Position numbers and translations under genes: made by a program
Notes under the pieces: generated by a model
Seen by the model: only the letters and a program-made list of their open reading frames with translations
The model's database searches: none
Told to the model about the DNA's origin: nothing
Part shown: piece by piece, positions 1 through 11,478 of the stretch
Layout of the letters: each line of letters begins with the position of its first letter
Position numbering within the stretch: position 1 is the first letter of the stretch
Assembly: GCA_015680685.1 (NCBI GenBank)
Contig: MNCI01010116.1
Span: 1,383,566 to 1,447,565 of the forward strand
Length of the DNA stretch: 64,000 bases
Origin: Gnetum montanum
Lineage: Eukaryota > Streptophyta > Gnetopsida > Gnetales > Gnetaceae
Direction: 5' to 3'

Positions 1-927
1 GACTCCATGTACTTAAGAGGATTCAGAAGATTAACAATTTCCTACTCACTTTTCTAAAAAATTAATGGAAGGTTATATAACTTAACAAAACATAGAACTT
101 TGGCATATTCTTCAGATTGAACATCAAAATATAAAGCCCACTTACAAATGATCAACATTGCATGTTTATGTATAAAATACCCTATGTCTAAGGCATGTTG
201 CACCATCAAAACATTGTTTAATTAAATAAGAAGGAAAAAATAAAAATAATATCTAACAGGAAGGACTTGGATGTCTTATTTTTTCATCACATTATTTGAG
301 AAACAAAACTTCAATTATGAGGTAGGTAATTCAAAATTTGAATAAATAGATATTGCAATAAAAGATTGACAATCAATAATTTATATACATCATCAAGAAG
401 AAAAAAATGAAATATCTTGTTTGCATCAACAACACTAGAAGAAGGTTTTACAACTTTCTTTTTACTAGCTAGTAAATTTACATTTTGAGAATCAAAAAAA
501 AATTCTACATCAATAAAAGAAGAAGAAATTTCAATATTGATTGAAGAACTTACGAGTAATACAGAATCTCCCAAAGAAATTAGATCCACTAAAAAAATTA
601 CATCCGCTAGAGAAACATTACATCCACTATTTTGCTTCAGTTTTACAATAGTTTCCTGTTGCCTATATGTCTAATGGGTACATATGGTTGTTCAGGACAC
701 TAGGAAGGGGTACTTAGGGAAGGTATGGAACTTGAAAAAATGACTATAAGTACATCCCAAGACATAAAGTCAACATGATACTTCAAAAGAATTATAGAGG
801 AATATAATGATACTTCAAATGTGACTTGAATTGACAATCTCTTACCTAACAACATAATAAGCTAACTACTTGAGTCACCTATCACTAGTAGAAATACTAA
901 TAGTCTACCTAAGGGTAGGTGGACATT
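1..927. other. AT-rich stretch, nothing identified
   Basis: No coding or RNA feature can be supported here. The longest open frame (311-589, minus strand, 92 codons) is low-complexity, rich in Ser, Leu, Ile and Asn, and has no recognisable domain. The base composition matches the surrounding decayed repeat DNA. Confidence 0.5.
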
Positions 928-1044
928 GTTGGAACCTATAAATTTTTTAATAATATTTATCCCTAAGACATATAGTCATATTAAAAATTTACAACTTAGC
1001 ATTGTCCACTAGAATTGAACTCATAACTTAGAGCTTCTAAATCA
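928..1044 (-). repeat. SINE copy, partial, inverted
   Basis: The reverse complement matches the body and tail of the SINE copies beginning at 1046 and 1393. It contains the conserved CTTGATTT, AGCTCTAAGTTATG and GACTATATGTCTTAGGG stretches. It lacks the first part of the head (box A). It lies head-to-head with the next copy, forming an imperfect inverted repeat. Confidence 0.7.
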
Positions 1045-1045
1045 A

Positions 1046-1195
1046 GAGGTGTTAGCCTAGTGGTACGACACTTGATTTGGGATCTTTAGGTTATGGGTTC
1101 AATTTCAATTGATAATGTTGAGTTCTATAAAGTTCTAATTGGGCTATATATCTTGGGGTGTACCTATATTTCACTTATTTCAGGTTCCAACACCC
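1046..1195 (+). repeat. tRNA-derived SINE copy
   Basis: The head resembles a tRNA: TAGCCTAGTGG matches the pol III box A and ATGGGTTCAATT matches box B, about 30-35 bases apart. After a body of about 100 bases it ends in a run like GGTTCCAACACC. The same head, body and end recur at 1393, 1581, 2171, 24371 and 24681, so this is a dispersed family and not a tRNA gene. There is no anticodon stem and the acceptor end is absent. SINEs are transcribed by pol III and mobilised by LINE proteins; the partner LINE cannot be told from this window. Confidence 0.75.
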
Positions 1196-1392
1196 CCTTA
1201 CTAGGCTAACATCTCATTGTTAGAGGATACATATAGTCATCTAGTTCTAGTTACAACATTCCTTCCCCTACCCCACATATGATTCCAATATATTGATCTA
1301 ACACTAACATTGTGTTTTATTTAAGTTCTACAAAAATATTATGTTGGCTATATGTTTTGTGATACATATAGTTATATAGTTTTAATTCTAAC

Positions 1393-1537
1393 AATGAGGT
1401 GTTAGCCTAGTGGTAAGACTCTTGATTTGAAAACTCTAAGTCATGGATTCAATCTTGGTGGGCAATGTTGAGTTATAAAGTTCTGTGTGGACTATATATC
1501 TTATGCCTATGTTTCAAGTATTTTGAGTTTCAACACC
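1393..1537 (+). repeat. tRNA-derived SINE copy
   Basis: Another member of the family at 1046. Box A-like TAGCCTAGTGG lies at 1403-1413 and a box B-like ATGGATTCAATC follows. The body reads through GGACTATATATCTTATG to an end at TTTCAACACC. It is preceded by CTAACA, as several other copies are. Confidence 0.75.
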
Positions 1538-1580
1538 ATCCCATTCCTCCTCTCCCTCTCTATATGATTTTCAATCTAAC

Positions 1581-1708
1581 AATGAGATGTTAGCTTAGTG
1601 GTAAAACTCTTGATTTGAAAGCTTCAAGTCATGGGTTCACTTATGGTGGCTAATGGTAAGTTATATATATTGGGTATACCTATATTGTAATTATTTTAGG
1701 GTTCTAAC
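1581..1708 (+). repeat. tRNA-derived SINE copy, internally shortened
   Basis: The head is intact (AATGAGATGTTAGCTTAGTGG, then CATGGGTTCA). The body is shorter than in the other copies, losing part of the segment before TATATATTGGG, and it ends at GGGTTCTAACA. Confidence 0.65.
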
Positions 1709-1924
1709 AATTATTTTTGGTATACCTAGATTTGAAAGCTTCAATTTTCTTATGAAATAAAATTTCATTTCTATAACAACTTTCTACATTTAATATATTC
1801 ATCAATATTAAAGAACTTAGCTTTTTATTAATGTTGTTTTCATTTTTTTCAAGCAATAGACATAGGAGAATCCCTTCATCATAGTAGGATAGATGTGACT
1901 TACTAAACAAAATTATTCAACCAC

Positions 1925-2032
1925 ATGAGTACTTCATTCCTACCATGGTTGGAAGAAAAGGCAATAATTGAATCCACGACCTCCCCACTAAGAGGTAAGT
2001 GTCTTCACTATTACACTATACCCCTAGGTGCA
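1925..2032 (-). repeat. candidate second SINE family head
   Basis: On the minus strand a box A-like TAGTGTAATAGTG (2006-2018) is followed by a box B-like CGTGGATTCAAT (1969-1980). The spacing is similar to that in tRNA-derived SINEs, but the sequence is unrelated to the family at 1046. Only one copy is visible in this window, so the boundaries and the assignment are tentative. Confidence 0.35.
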
Positions 2033-2170
2033 TTATTTTAAAATTTTAGTTAATAACCTAATGCACCATTATCTATTCCTCTTTGCTTGTATATGATAGG
2101 TTGAAAATAGCTCTTACTTATGATATGATGTGATTTTCAATATTATTTAGTTAATAACAAGTTATATATA

Positions 2171-2228
2171 AATGAGGTGTTAGCCTAGTGGAAAAACTCT
2201 TGATTTGATAATTCTAGGTTAGGGGTTC
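2171..2228 (+). repeat. SINE copy, left half, split by element A
   Basis: The SINE head runs AATGAGGTGTTAGCCTAG up to the box B region, then stops exactly where an LTR begins. The missing right half is found at 23971-24071, across the inserted element. The last five bases here (GGTTC) and the first five there (AGTTC) are the likely target duplication. Confidence 0.8.
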
Positions 2229-3130
2229 TGATGAGTGGTGGAGCAATCCAACATCCAACCATACAAGTCATAGGTGTTCATGTGCGACCAAATCATAATC
2301 CATAGAAGAGGCAATGCAGTTATGTTAGCAATTGTTTTAAGTTCAAGACCATTGTCTTCCCATGTGGAATGAGTGAACTCTATGGGTACGGTTTAGCTCA
2401 CAGTGAGGTATATGATAATTAATGTTGTTGGGCCATTGCTACTCCAAGTAAACATAATGAAATGGAAATAGTTTCTAAGTCTAAGTAAAACAGTAAAAAA
2501 ATCTATTATATCCTATGGCAATGGATATCCGTTCCTAATTTTCCTTACATGTCTTGGGCTTGTGTCACCATTATTGGGATTACCAAGTACTTTTCTATTG
2601 GACAAACCAAGCAATAATACTACTAGGTTACCAAATGATCACAATTTATGCTTAAAATCAATTGTATCCATTCTGCATACTAACAACAATAAAAGTAAAG
2701 TGCATGGAATAGTAAAATATTAACTAGGAAAGCAATAATCAATTATCTAAGTAAAAATGATAAAAATTATTCTAAGTAAAGTAGTAAATTAGGAGAATGC
2801 TACAATAGTATGAAATGGCTTGATCTTTATTATCGGTCACACTTATGCCCATGTATAAGATGTTTGAATAAAGACTTTGTTCACTAAGTCACACTACACT
2901 GCAGGCATTCACACTTCTAAGCACTTAAGACTAAATTCATGAAAGCAAATTGAAAGAGTTTTGTTACTATGGAATGAAACTTATTGCAATTTTTTGTGCC
3001 TAAGTGTTTTATTTATAAGCTATCACATATCCCATGATATCGCATATACGATGATGTAGCTTGTGCTATAGTATCGTAGCTACGATATCAGATATACAAT
3101 ATCGTAGCCAAAGAAAAATTAACTTTATCA
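2229..3130 (-). repeat. 3' LTR of element A
   Basis: It matches 23086-23970 along its whole length with scattered substitutions. On the minus strand, a cluster of GATATC-type palindromes (about 3027-3113) precedes a TATA box (TATAAATA, complement of 3010-3017), which is the expected U3 promoter position. The terminal TATCA abuts a purine-run complement. Confidence 0.85.
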
Positions 3131-3140
3131 TACCCCCCAC
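3131..3140 (-). other. polypurine tract of element A
   Basis: On the minus strand GTGGGGGGTA lies directly against the LTR. This is where plus-strand DNA synthesis would be primed. B, C, D and E have the same arrangement. Confidence 0.75.
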
Positions 3141-3939
3141 AACTAGCTAGAAACTCATCCTTGAGCTAAAATAAAATGAGGATAGAGTCCTTACAAAATT
3201 GAAAGGTAGATTTACATGACTCACTAACTATATACATGACACTAAATGTCATAATGGTGTTTTACAAAAATTGACACAAGTTATGACCAGATAAACTAAA
3301 ACAAAATAACAAAACTTGACGAAGCTTGATGTAGCCTATGTAGTGCCTAGTGGTGGTGGCTTCTCCATTGGTTGCTTTCCTTTATCATCAAGCTTCTAAA
3401 ACTTGTATCTATTAAGCAATGCTTGAAACTTCTCTTCTTTCGTTCTGGGATCATGTATTGTCCATGCTTGTTGTGTAATGTGTGATGGAGCTGGTACATC
3501 CCATGGACATGGAAACTGTGGAAACATTTGATTGGCTTTTAACATACCATGCTACAAACTACCTTATCTCTTCTTCAAATGCCCTGGCCATCTTACATAA
3601 CTCCTGATAATCATACACCCTTCGATCCAGGTTCACTACAACATCTTTCTGCCCTTGGTAGCCAACCTTCACTATTTCTAATTCAGAGTTTACTACATGA
3701 AGCTTCTACAAAGCATCTTTTTGATCTACAAACTTCTTTTTGTACAATGCATATGTGACTACTACTTGTTGTTCAAGCTTATTTATAGGCCTACCTGCTA
3801 TCAACAATATCAAGTTAGCATAACGAAGGTTAGCTAGCCCCATGTATTCTTTCAAATCTTCTATCTAGAGGTGTTTATTTTTCATCTTTGCTTGGTGGAC
3901 ATGAGCATAGCTATCCAAGATGGATTTCCAGTCTAGATT

Positions 3940-6087
3940 CTATGTTGATATGGCATTGATCTAGGATTTTTCCTTCTAGATTTCCTTCTCATTGATTTGT
4001 TTATACATGCCCACATAACATGGAAGTGTTCTTTGAGCCTCTCATGCTTCGTTTCTTCATTCTACCACACACTTATCTCAATAGTTGATTTTTGTCTGAT
4101 TGCGTGCACCTCTTCCATTGAAAGGGTTCTATTTTCTCTTGCTAAGCATTTCATATCTTGGTTGACTCTCATCAGTTTTTCTCTCAACTAATGGATGTGT
4201 TTCTCAAGGATGCTTTTCTGCTTCTCTACATTAGTCAACTTGGTGTTATCTGTAGCAAGTTGTGTATTTTCTTCTGGTACTACAATGAGTGCCTTAGCAT
4301 GTGCATACATCTGTGCTTCTGCTACCAAGGCATTCCACACTACTTTTTCCTTCTCATTCTCCATTTGCCTATTTTTCTCCATTAGGTGATTATTCTATTC
4401 TATTCTAAACTACTTGAGCTAGTCAAGCACAACATATTGTGTAGGATCTCGACATTTAGCCCTCAGGGTTGCAAGCTCTTCTTGTAGCTTCCAAATTTCA
4501 TTTTCTACATGATTTGCCCTAGTTTCTACCATGACTAGCTTACCCTTGGTTACTATTAGCTCTAACTGCACTATAGTGACACCACTTGGGATGTTCAAAA
4601 GACTTGTCATGAGTTGCCCAATCTACAGTAGTCAATCCAATACATCTGCATGATCAACAAGTGTCATCAAGGTACCAACTAGCATTTGAGCATCCCTAGC
4701 TTCAATTACATCTATTGTTGGCATAATAGGTACATTAAAGGATTCTTTGATGTGATCCATGATCATTTCTGCTGCACTAGCTACATCCTGGTGCTGCATA
4801 ACCATAATTGTGGCTCCTTCTTCAATTTCAAGCACCACTTGGAATGATGCAATGTTCCCAGAAATCTATTGTAACCATTGGACCTCTCCTCCTAACTGCA
4901 AAGATATTTTTCTACTAACAATATCTATGGAAACAATTGGATGAATGGCACTATCAATGACTTTGTACAAATTGGCCTCCTCTTAGATTTCACAACTGAT
5001 GGTCTCTACAATTTATTGCAAATAACTCATTAATGGCCTATAATCTTGTGACGATGGTGGTACAACATGTTGTTGTTATTGTTCTTAACACTATTGTTGC
5101 TAACCACTGGGTCCCACTTATTATTATTATACAGTCATTTGTGTGGCTTCCCTAGCATTTTTTTGTTCCTCCATATAATCTTTCTTTGGTGGTGTTGCCT
5201 TAAGCATCTCAACATAGGAAGTGTTTTGAGCCTTCCTAAGGACATCATTGGTGTAACCTAGGATTCTAGCATGTTTGCAAAGCCTCCTAATGATGCAAGG
5301 AAATGGAAGTGTTAGCTTCCCTACCTTCTTTTCCTCAAATTACCTTTGGATCTCCATGAAGTAGAGTTGTGCTTTTTCATTAGGATCTCAATTCCTCTGG
5401 CCACATACATGGATAGTCTATTTAATATTTTTATGAAAAATAGGTGATATGTGCTAATTTTAAAATAAATTCTCTCTTCAAGAGTTAACTCATTATACTC
5501 CTTTTCTTCTTTGCCATATGTCCTTCACAACCACAATTTTCTAGTGTTTGTATCTAATTTGGTGGATAGATGTGCTACTCTTGCCCCTTCATTAGGCACG
5601 TTAAGGGCTTTAGCTATTACCTTAACTAAATAGGAAATTGAGACTCCCTCAATATTAACTATGGCATCTTCCCCTTTGCTATGCTAGAATTGATAGGTCT
5701 TTCCCAAATACCATTCTCCACTTTTTAAAAACATGGGTCATAATGATGACACTTGGAGTTGCATCCTCACCTCTTCTAGAAGAAATTCTATGAATGGACC
5801 AAAGTATAGCTCCATGATTATTGTAGTCAGGATCAGTTTTTCTTGGATGGCTTGGAGGCAATCTGGTGACAACATGAGATGTTGTCCTTATGCTTACAAT
5901 TCTTCTACCTCCCCCTAGGCTAAATGTCTTGTAGGAGGAATTTCCTGATGAATGCTAAAAGATTGAGCTTCCTGATCTACATGTTTTGCTTATGGATCTT
6001 GTTCTTCTATTCAACCTCTTCCATGGCCTTTGGTCTTTTGCTTGCTAGCTATGAGGGTCCTCATGTTGCTCCTCTCTTCGGGGTCAT
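3940..6087 (-). pseudogene. accessory 3' ORF of element A (plant-transposon-protein-like, coiled-coil C-terminal part)
   Basis: The reading frame starts at ATG 6087-6085, directly after a TTGTAG splice acceptor, and is broken by many stops, mostly TAG. Its central part (about 5690-5300) aligns by eye with the accessory ORF of element B: B has ERVYSKITSYHL where A has ERIYFKISTYHL, and both have a VIA-AL-G/N-P segment upstream and an LPFPC-I--LCK-like segment downstream. Beyond 4840 the frame becomes Lys/Glu/Leu-rich and looks coiled-coil (for example 4382-4188, then past a TAG down to about 3940). Athila elements are known to carry an extra ORF in this position, called env-like or putative plant transposon protein. 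Its function is unknown, and this copy is not translatable. Confidence 0.65.
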
Positions 6088-6378
6088 CTACAATCATCAA
6101 AGATTTAAGAATTATTAAAATGTTTTCTTTGATTTTTATAACTCCTTTCCTTTCTCATGCCTTTAATTAGATCAAATTCTCAGCTTATTATGCTTGCAGA
6201 GTTACAAAAATTTTCAAAAAGAAACCCCATAGGTGTTAATTTCCTTATACCCCTTCACAATTATCCATTTTTCTCTTATTTATGGCTCATAACAGTTGGT
6301 ATGGTTTATTAAGAGGATTATTTAAGTATTTGTGGCTTTCTTTTTATTAAAAATTCTCATTTTTCCTTTCATACTCAC
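6088..6378 (-). other. predicted 5'-UTR intron before the accessory ORF of element A
   Basis: On the minus strand a strong donor, GGGTGAGTAT (GT at 6378-6377), is followed 291 bases later by the acceptor GATTGTAG joined directly to ATG. The interval is AT-rich as plant introns are. Element B has an intron with the same placement (20360-20582), which is the main support. Confidence 0.45.
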
Positions 6379-6630
6379 CCTTAGAGTACCTTTTGGGCAT
6401 TAGAAAATTCTAACTATGATTTTTGCAATATCATGCTAAGCACAACCCCACAACTAAGTTGAGAGCTCTATGATCAACAAGGTTCAAGAATCATGGAAAT
6501 CAAAGCTCCAAGTGTGGAGTTATGATGGTTTAAAGTTGGGAGGTCAAAGCCCTTAGTTTGGAAGAAAAAATGGCAAAAACTTTCTTCTCTTCAAAAGCTA
6601 CTAATGAAACTTTTTTCCAAGTCCTTGCAA

Positions 6631-6720
6631 TATTTATACTTTTTATGCACTAAAATATTGGAGATCTGATATTGCAGGGGATCTGATATCAGATTTGATG
6701 ATATCAAAGGTGAAATTTGC
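6631..6720 (-). promoter_or_regulatory. internal promoter-like module of element A
   Basis: On the minus strand the sequence contains several GATATC/GATATT palindromes (6660-6708), including CTGATATCAGAT. A TATA box, GTATAAATA (complement of 6631-6639), follows about 20-30 bases downstream. The LTR of the same element has the same arrangement and motif type. It lies upstream of the predicted leader intron and accessory ORF, suggesting a second transcription start inside the element. Confidence 0.5.
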
Positions 6721-8684
6721 AAATTTTTCATTAACTTCTCATGAACAAAAATGAGTCATTTTAAATAACTGAAAGATATAAAACACATTTAGAGGATCTT
6801 GGATTAGGAGTGATGCATGTTTTTTGAGAATTTATCATAGAAAGTGCATAAAGAAGGAATCTTGGGTGATGAAAGTTCATTAAGTATTAATAATATGGAT
6901 GAGATGGATAATGAATTTATGTTGCTGGAATGAATGTATTGAATGTTAAGGGAATTTTTTATTGACATTTATTATTATTGGAAGGCTCAAGATGATGTGG
7001 AATTGCTTGCTAGGCATAAGATACAATAGTTATACAAGTGGATCCTCCCCAAAGTAGGCTCTGGCCCTTAGTGCTCTTGTATAATCATGCCCAAAAGTGT
7101 TCTTAGGGACTTAAGAATTTGAATGTAATGCATACCTATTTAGAAAAAAACACATGTTAGTACCAGCAAATTGGGAAAATATCACCATGTTACACAAAAC
7201 CTTATAATTATTCACACAGTGAGATGAATGTGAGGTGTCTTACCATAGGCATAATGAATTCTTGTGTTTTATTAGTGGTTGAAGTAATCATTAGCCTTTC
7301 TATCCAAGATTCAAACCAAGTCTAAACCACATTCTAGAGACATAGAATTATTTCATCTCTTGGAGTTACAACCATTAGACTACCACTATTGCAGGGAGTA
7401 TTACCACTTGGCATATTGTCCAAGGGGGGAGTTTATTCATTGCACTTTTTATTTCTTTTTGATTCCTGAGAAGCCACCTACCTTCAAGCATGGATAACAT
7501 GTCTTTTTAGTGGGACCCCTTGAAATTGATTCTATGAATAAGCTTTATTTTTCTCTATGTCAACCTTACCAAAGGACTACCTTCAGGCATGGATAACATG
7601 CCTTTCTAATTACATGGTAAGACAACATTTATTTTACTCTTACTTCCATTTTTTGTTAGATCTACAAGGATATAATACAACATAAGCAACAGGATAGAAC
7701 TCACAACAGTTGTCCAAGAGAATCCACAAATCCCCTTGATGTCACACCCTTGACATTCCCACTTGGTTCTTCACTTTTCAGTCTAGGCATAATGATCGCA
7801 AGTTTATTCTTAGTTTGATGATGGAAAGAATATCATTATCATAGTAAGAGCCTCTTATTAATGAAATGGATAGATGGATGGATGTTGTGGCCTCACTATA
7901 CAAATAATCAATTCCTTATGACTTGATAACATAGAGAAATCTTCACTTCACTAGACTACATCTTGCCTTATTCTTGGTGTGTTTTATTAACAATCAAAAA
8001 TATGTAGAAAGAAAATGAAAATAAAGTATGAAAAGGATGAAAGAAATAGTAAAAATGGAAAAAGATGTAAAGAATAAAAAATGTTAAAAGAATGAAAAGT
8101 CATCAAAGAATGGAAAATGTGAAAGAATTAAGAAATTATTAAGAAATGGAAAAGTATAAAAGAATTTAAAATGTATTAAGAAATATGAAATTGTATATCA
8201 AGAAATTAGAAATTAAAAATAATTGTAAGACAAAAAATTAAAAAACACTTATTAATTCCTGAATCAAGATAAGGCATCTCCCCCATGACTGAACTCATGG
8301 GCAAGTGTTCGAAAAATGCACCCTAGTTTCCTTGGATCATATACTTAAGGTTTGTTACTTACCATCCATAGTGATTTAGTTTTTCTATTAATCCCATATA
8401 ATTGTGGTGGTAATTGCATTTTTATCATCTACGTCCTTAATTCCTCTTTCTCTTGGTGTATGATTATGTTTTAGTATTTTCATTTGTAAGTTCTTAGTTT
8501 GAATCATTTTCTTAGAATGGGAATTAATAAATGGTTCAGATTGTTCCATGCATGTTTTGGACAATTGAAAGTTCTCAGTTGCTAGCCATCAAGTGTCTTT
8601 TGGTTTAGTGGCCCCTACTCTCTCTTATGTACACACTTGTTTTTCATGCTTATTGTGGACTAGTGTAATGACTATGTTGACATT
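6721..8684 (-). other. non-coding 3' region of element A, with A-rich tract
   Basis: No frame is supported. Parts match the non-coding DNA downstream of integrase in C, D and E: GATCCTCCCCAAAG near 7040, TGATGTCACACCCTTG near 7737, and CATCTCCCCCATGACTGA near 8275. About 7985-8250 is a degenerate run of GAAAGAATGAAAAT-like units (purine-rich low complexity). The post-integrase block is followed almost at once by protease, which places the pol deletion junction near 8280-8690. Confidence 0.6.
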
Positions 8685-9130
8685 CTAGAAGGTTGGTCCA
8701 TAATTACACCCATCTTTATCAGTACTAATGCATAGAATCTTTTGTGAATGTATGGCTCCATGCTTATCTTTCTTAAAGATGTCAATAGACAAGTCTCTCA
8801 TGTTTAACTTAGCATCCACTATGCTAAGCCATGTCCTCCTCATTATGATTAGAAATTCCTTGTCATTATTCTTCATGGAAATCATCAAAAAGTCTATTGG
8901 ATAATACCATCCATTTTTAATCATCACTACATCTTCTATCTATCCCACAGGAATGGTGACAAATTGATCTACAAGCTCTAACTAGATGTTGTACTTCTTT
9001 AAGGTCGATAGGTTCCATGCTTTGTATGTTTCTAGAAAAATCAAGTTAACTCTGGAACCCAAATCTAGTAAAGCCTTGCATGGTAGATTTCTAGGTACTT
9101 ATAAATAAATTAAAGGAACTCTTGGATCCA
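8685..9130 (-). pseudogene. aspartic protease remnant of element A
   Basis: The frame matches the retropepsin region of B, C and D. The active-site segment reads ALLDLGSRVNLI, where the catalytic Asp is kept but the usual DSG/DTG has become DLG. The downstream hallmark is IIMRRTWLSIVDAKL, equivalent to IIMGRAWLSTVDA in the relatives. In a working element this enzyme cuts the Gag-Pol polyprotein. In-frame stops occur at several points. The frame ends near 8685, where integrase-proximal DNA is joined and RT should have followed. Confidence 0.7.
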
Positions 9131-11478
9131 TTATTTTTCTAGGAAGTGTTCTTGCCTTGATCGAATTTGATATTATCTCTATTACCATGATAGTTTACAT
9201 GTTCGTATGTGACAATAATGGAAGCTTGTCATTTCTAGGAGGATCTTCCATAGAAGAATCTTGTTTCAATGAGGTTCCAACTCTACCAACTTTTTTTGGA
9301 CTTTCCTAAAGAAAGGATGTTTCTTTGATTGGGCCTGAGTGTTGCTGGTAAGATCCTCTATCTGTATATTCATTGCCCTTATAGCTTTTCTCTACTATGG
9401 TTGTGATGGTAATTCCCCTTGCATAGTGGGTGGTAGCACTGATAGTGAAATATGAGTTGGATTTGATGAATTAGCTACTTGTGGATGCATGTATGAGTTT
9501 GGATCTATCCTTGGTAGTGTTGGTTTGTGATACTAAAGTAAAAGGCACTATGGAGCTTAAATAGTTATATTTGTTGGTGAGATTGGATGTTGGACATAGT
9601 ATCCATATGGATCTGGTTGTCTATATGAATATTGTTGGTGAGGTGGTGGCATGGCCCACAATTGGGATTGTTGTCATTATTAATAGTACTACTCTTGTGG
9701 CTATGGCAAAGCTCCACTAAGATAATATGTTGGTTAGAAGTTTTGCCTGTAGTTACCTTGGGAATAAGGTAACCTTTTGAGCATTTTTTTCTTAACAAAT
9801 CTGGAATTAAGTGCATATGCCCCTATTTCCCATAAATGTGCCATTACTATACAACATCCCTTGGGATGTTTGTACTAGCACATGGCACATCCCTCCTCAA
9901 TGGTGGATTTTGTGTCCAAACGCTTAACCATTGAAGCCACTTCGCCCTTTCATCTAAAATCTTTCTTCTTTTTCTTGTCCTTGCCTCTTCCAAAGGCTTG
10001 CTCTGTTCTCTCTTTCATAATTTTTTCATCAACTGAGTCCCACATTTTCTCTACCTTTGCTACAATGTCAATTATAGAATTCTAAATTGGTAGAGTCTTC
10101 TTTTAATTAATCTATTCCAAGATTTCTTCCTCTTAAGTATCACAAACTCTTACATCTCTTTTCTTGATAAATGGATCTCTAATATATTCTTTTGCTAATT
10201 TCCTATTTCTTAACTTATCTTTCCCCTTTGCCCCTTGATCAATCAGTCTCTAGATTCAATGGGTACTCCTTTTAGATAATTGACCTTAGGCATAAACTCC
10301 AAGGGTTTCTCTAGTCTTGTTCTACAACCCATCTACAATTTACCTTAGATGCTCCTATTGTGAAAATTCATGGCCTAGGCATATATGCAATAGTGAATAG
10401 TACCTACCCATTACCACATCAATAGTTTCATGAGTCCCGTGCTTCCATCCTTGGATTTGTTTCCTTAAATTTGACACTCATGAGTAGGTTTGATATTTGT
10501 TATTGAGTGATCTATACTAGCTTTCAACCTCTTTCACAAGTGTTCGTGGAAACAACTTCATCTTCTGCTAATCACTTTTAATATTTTGTAGGGTGCAGGC
10601 ATCATGGAATGCTTAGAGGTGGTGTTGTAAATCACCATTATAACCACCCTCAAATCTTGGCATGTTATTCATATCAAGCCACTTGATACAAATGTCCCTC
10701 ACATGCCTAGTTGGTATATATATAGCTTCCTAGATGTTGATCATGCTACGGGTTACCATCAAGAGTTCATCATTGTGATTGGGTTCATGTGCTCTATTGT
10801 AGTGGTACCCCCTTTTGTGCTCATACCTTTCTTAATCATCTCTTCAATCCCTACATCTTCTTTATTCATAGTCTTCATCTTCTATATTAGAGTGCCTTGG
10901 ATGATGATCATGATGATCATGAGTCCTTCCTTTTTCCCTTTCATGGTCTCGATACCTTTGTCTCCTTCTATCAAAGTCCATCAATGATCATGATGATGTG
11001 GACGAGGTAGTAGGAGAATGGTGTTAGCTTGTCCTCCTTTCATGACTCTAATATTCTCTTCTGTAGGATATAGTAGAAACTCTTGGCCTTAATTCCTACT
11101 TATACCTTGAGTTAATAGCCTTCCTCTTAGGTGTCTCTGCTAGAATAAAATGTAGTTGAACTTTGACAAGTTCCTCAAGTTTGATAATAGGTGTTTTGAA
11201 GGCTCTTCATGATTTTGGTGGAGTTGTTCTATAATAAATACATTAGCATCAAGTTCTTCCAAGATAACAGAAGTGTTAGTCTACTTTTTTTTTGTTGTGT
11301 ACATGTTTGATTTCCATGGGAGAATCTCTCCTTATCTAGTCTTTTGTGGATTATAGGACCTTTTCATGTGCTTAGTCACATGGCACCCTTTGTAGATTTG
11401 GTGTAGATTCATTTCCCTTAAGGCAATTTGGAGCACATTAAGTGCTACATGATATGGAGGTAAGACTATGTTGCCCTG
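9131..11478 (-). pseudogene. gag of element A, C-terminal part (N-terminal part at 22763-22953)
   Basis: Read on the minus strand from 11478, the frame continues the gag start that lies beyond inserted element B. It includes the DMNNMPRFEGGYNGDLQ-like core near 10620-10680 and the LFP--L--E--SWY-like segment. Near 9770 it keeps an RLPYPQGN motif, as all other elements here do. Gag forms the virus-like particle and packages element RNA. The frame has many stops, so the protein is dead. Confidence 0.65.

Noticed and set aside
1046-1120. possible tRNA genes at the box A/box B matches
   Set aside because: No acceptor stem or anticodon arm can be folded, and the same sequence recurs with a shared non-tRNA body, so these are SINE heads.
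10703-10987. 94-codon plus-strand open frame
   Set aside because: It lies antisense to the gag of element A and has no domain; its Ile/Phe/Ser runs are the shadow of the Asp/His-rich minus frame.
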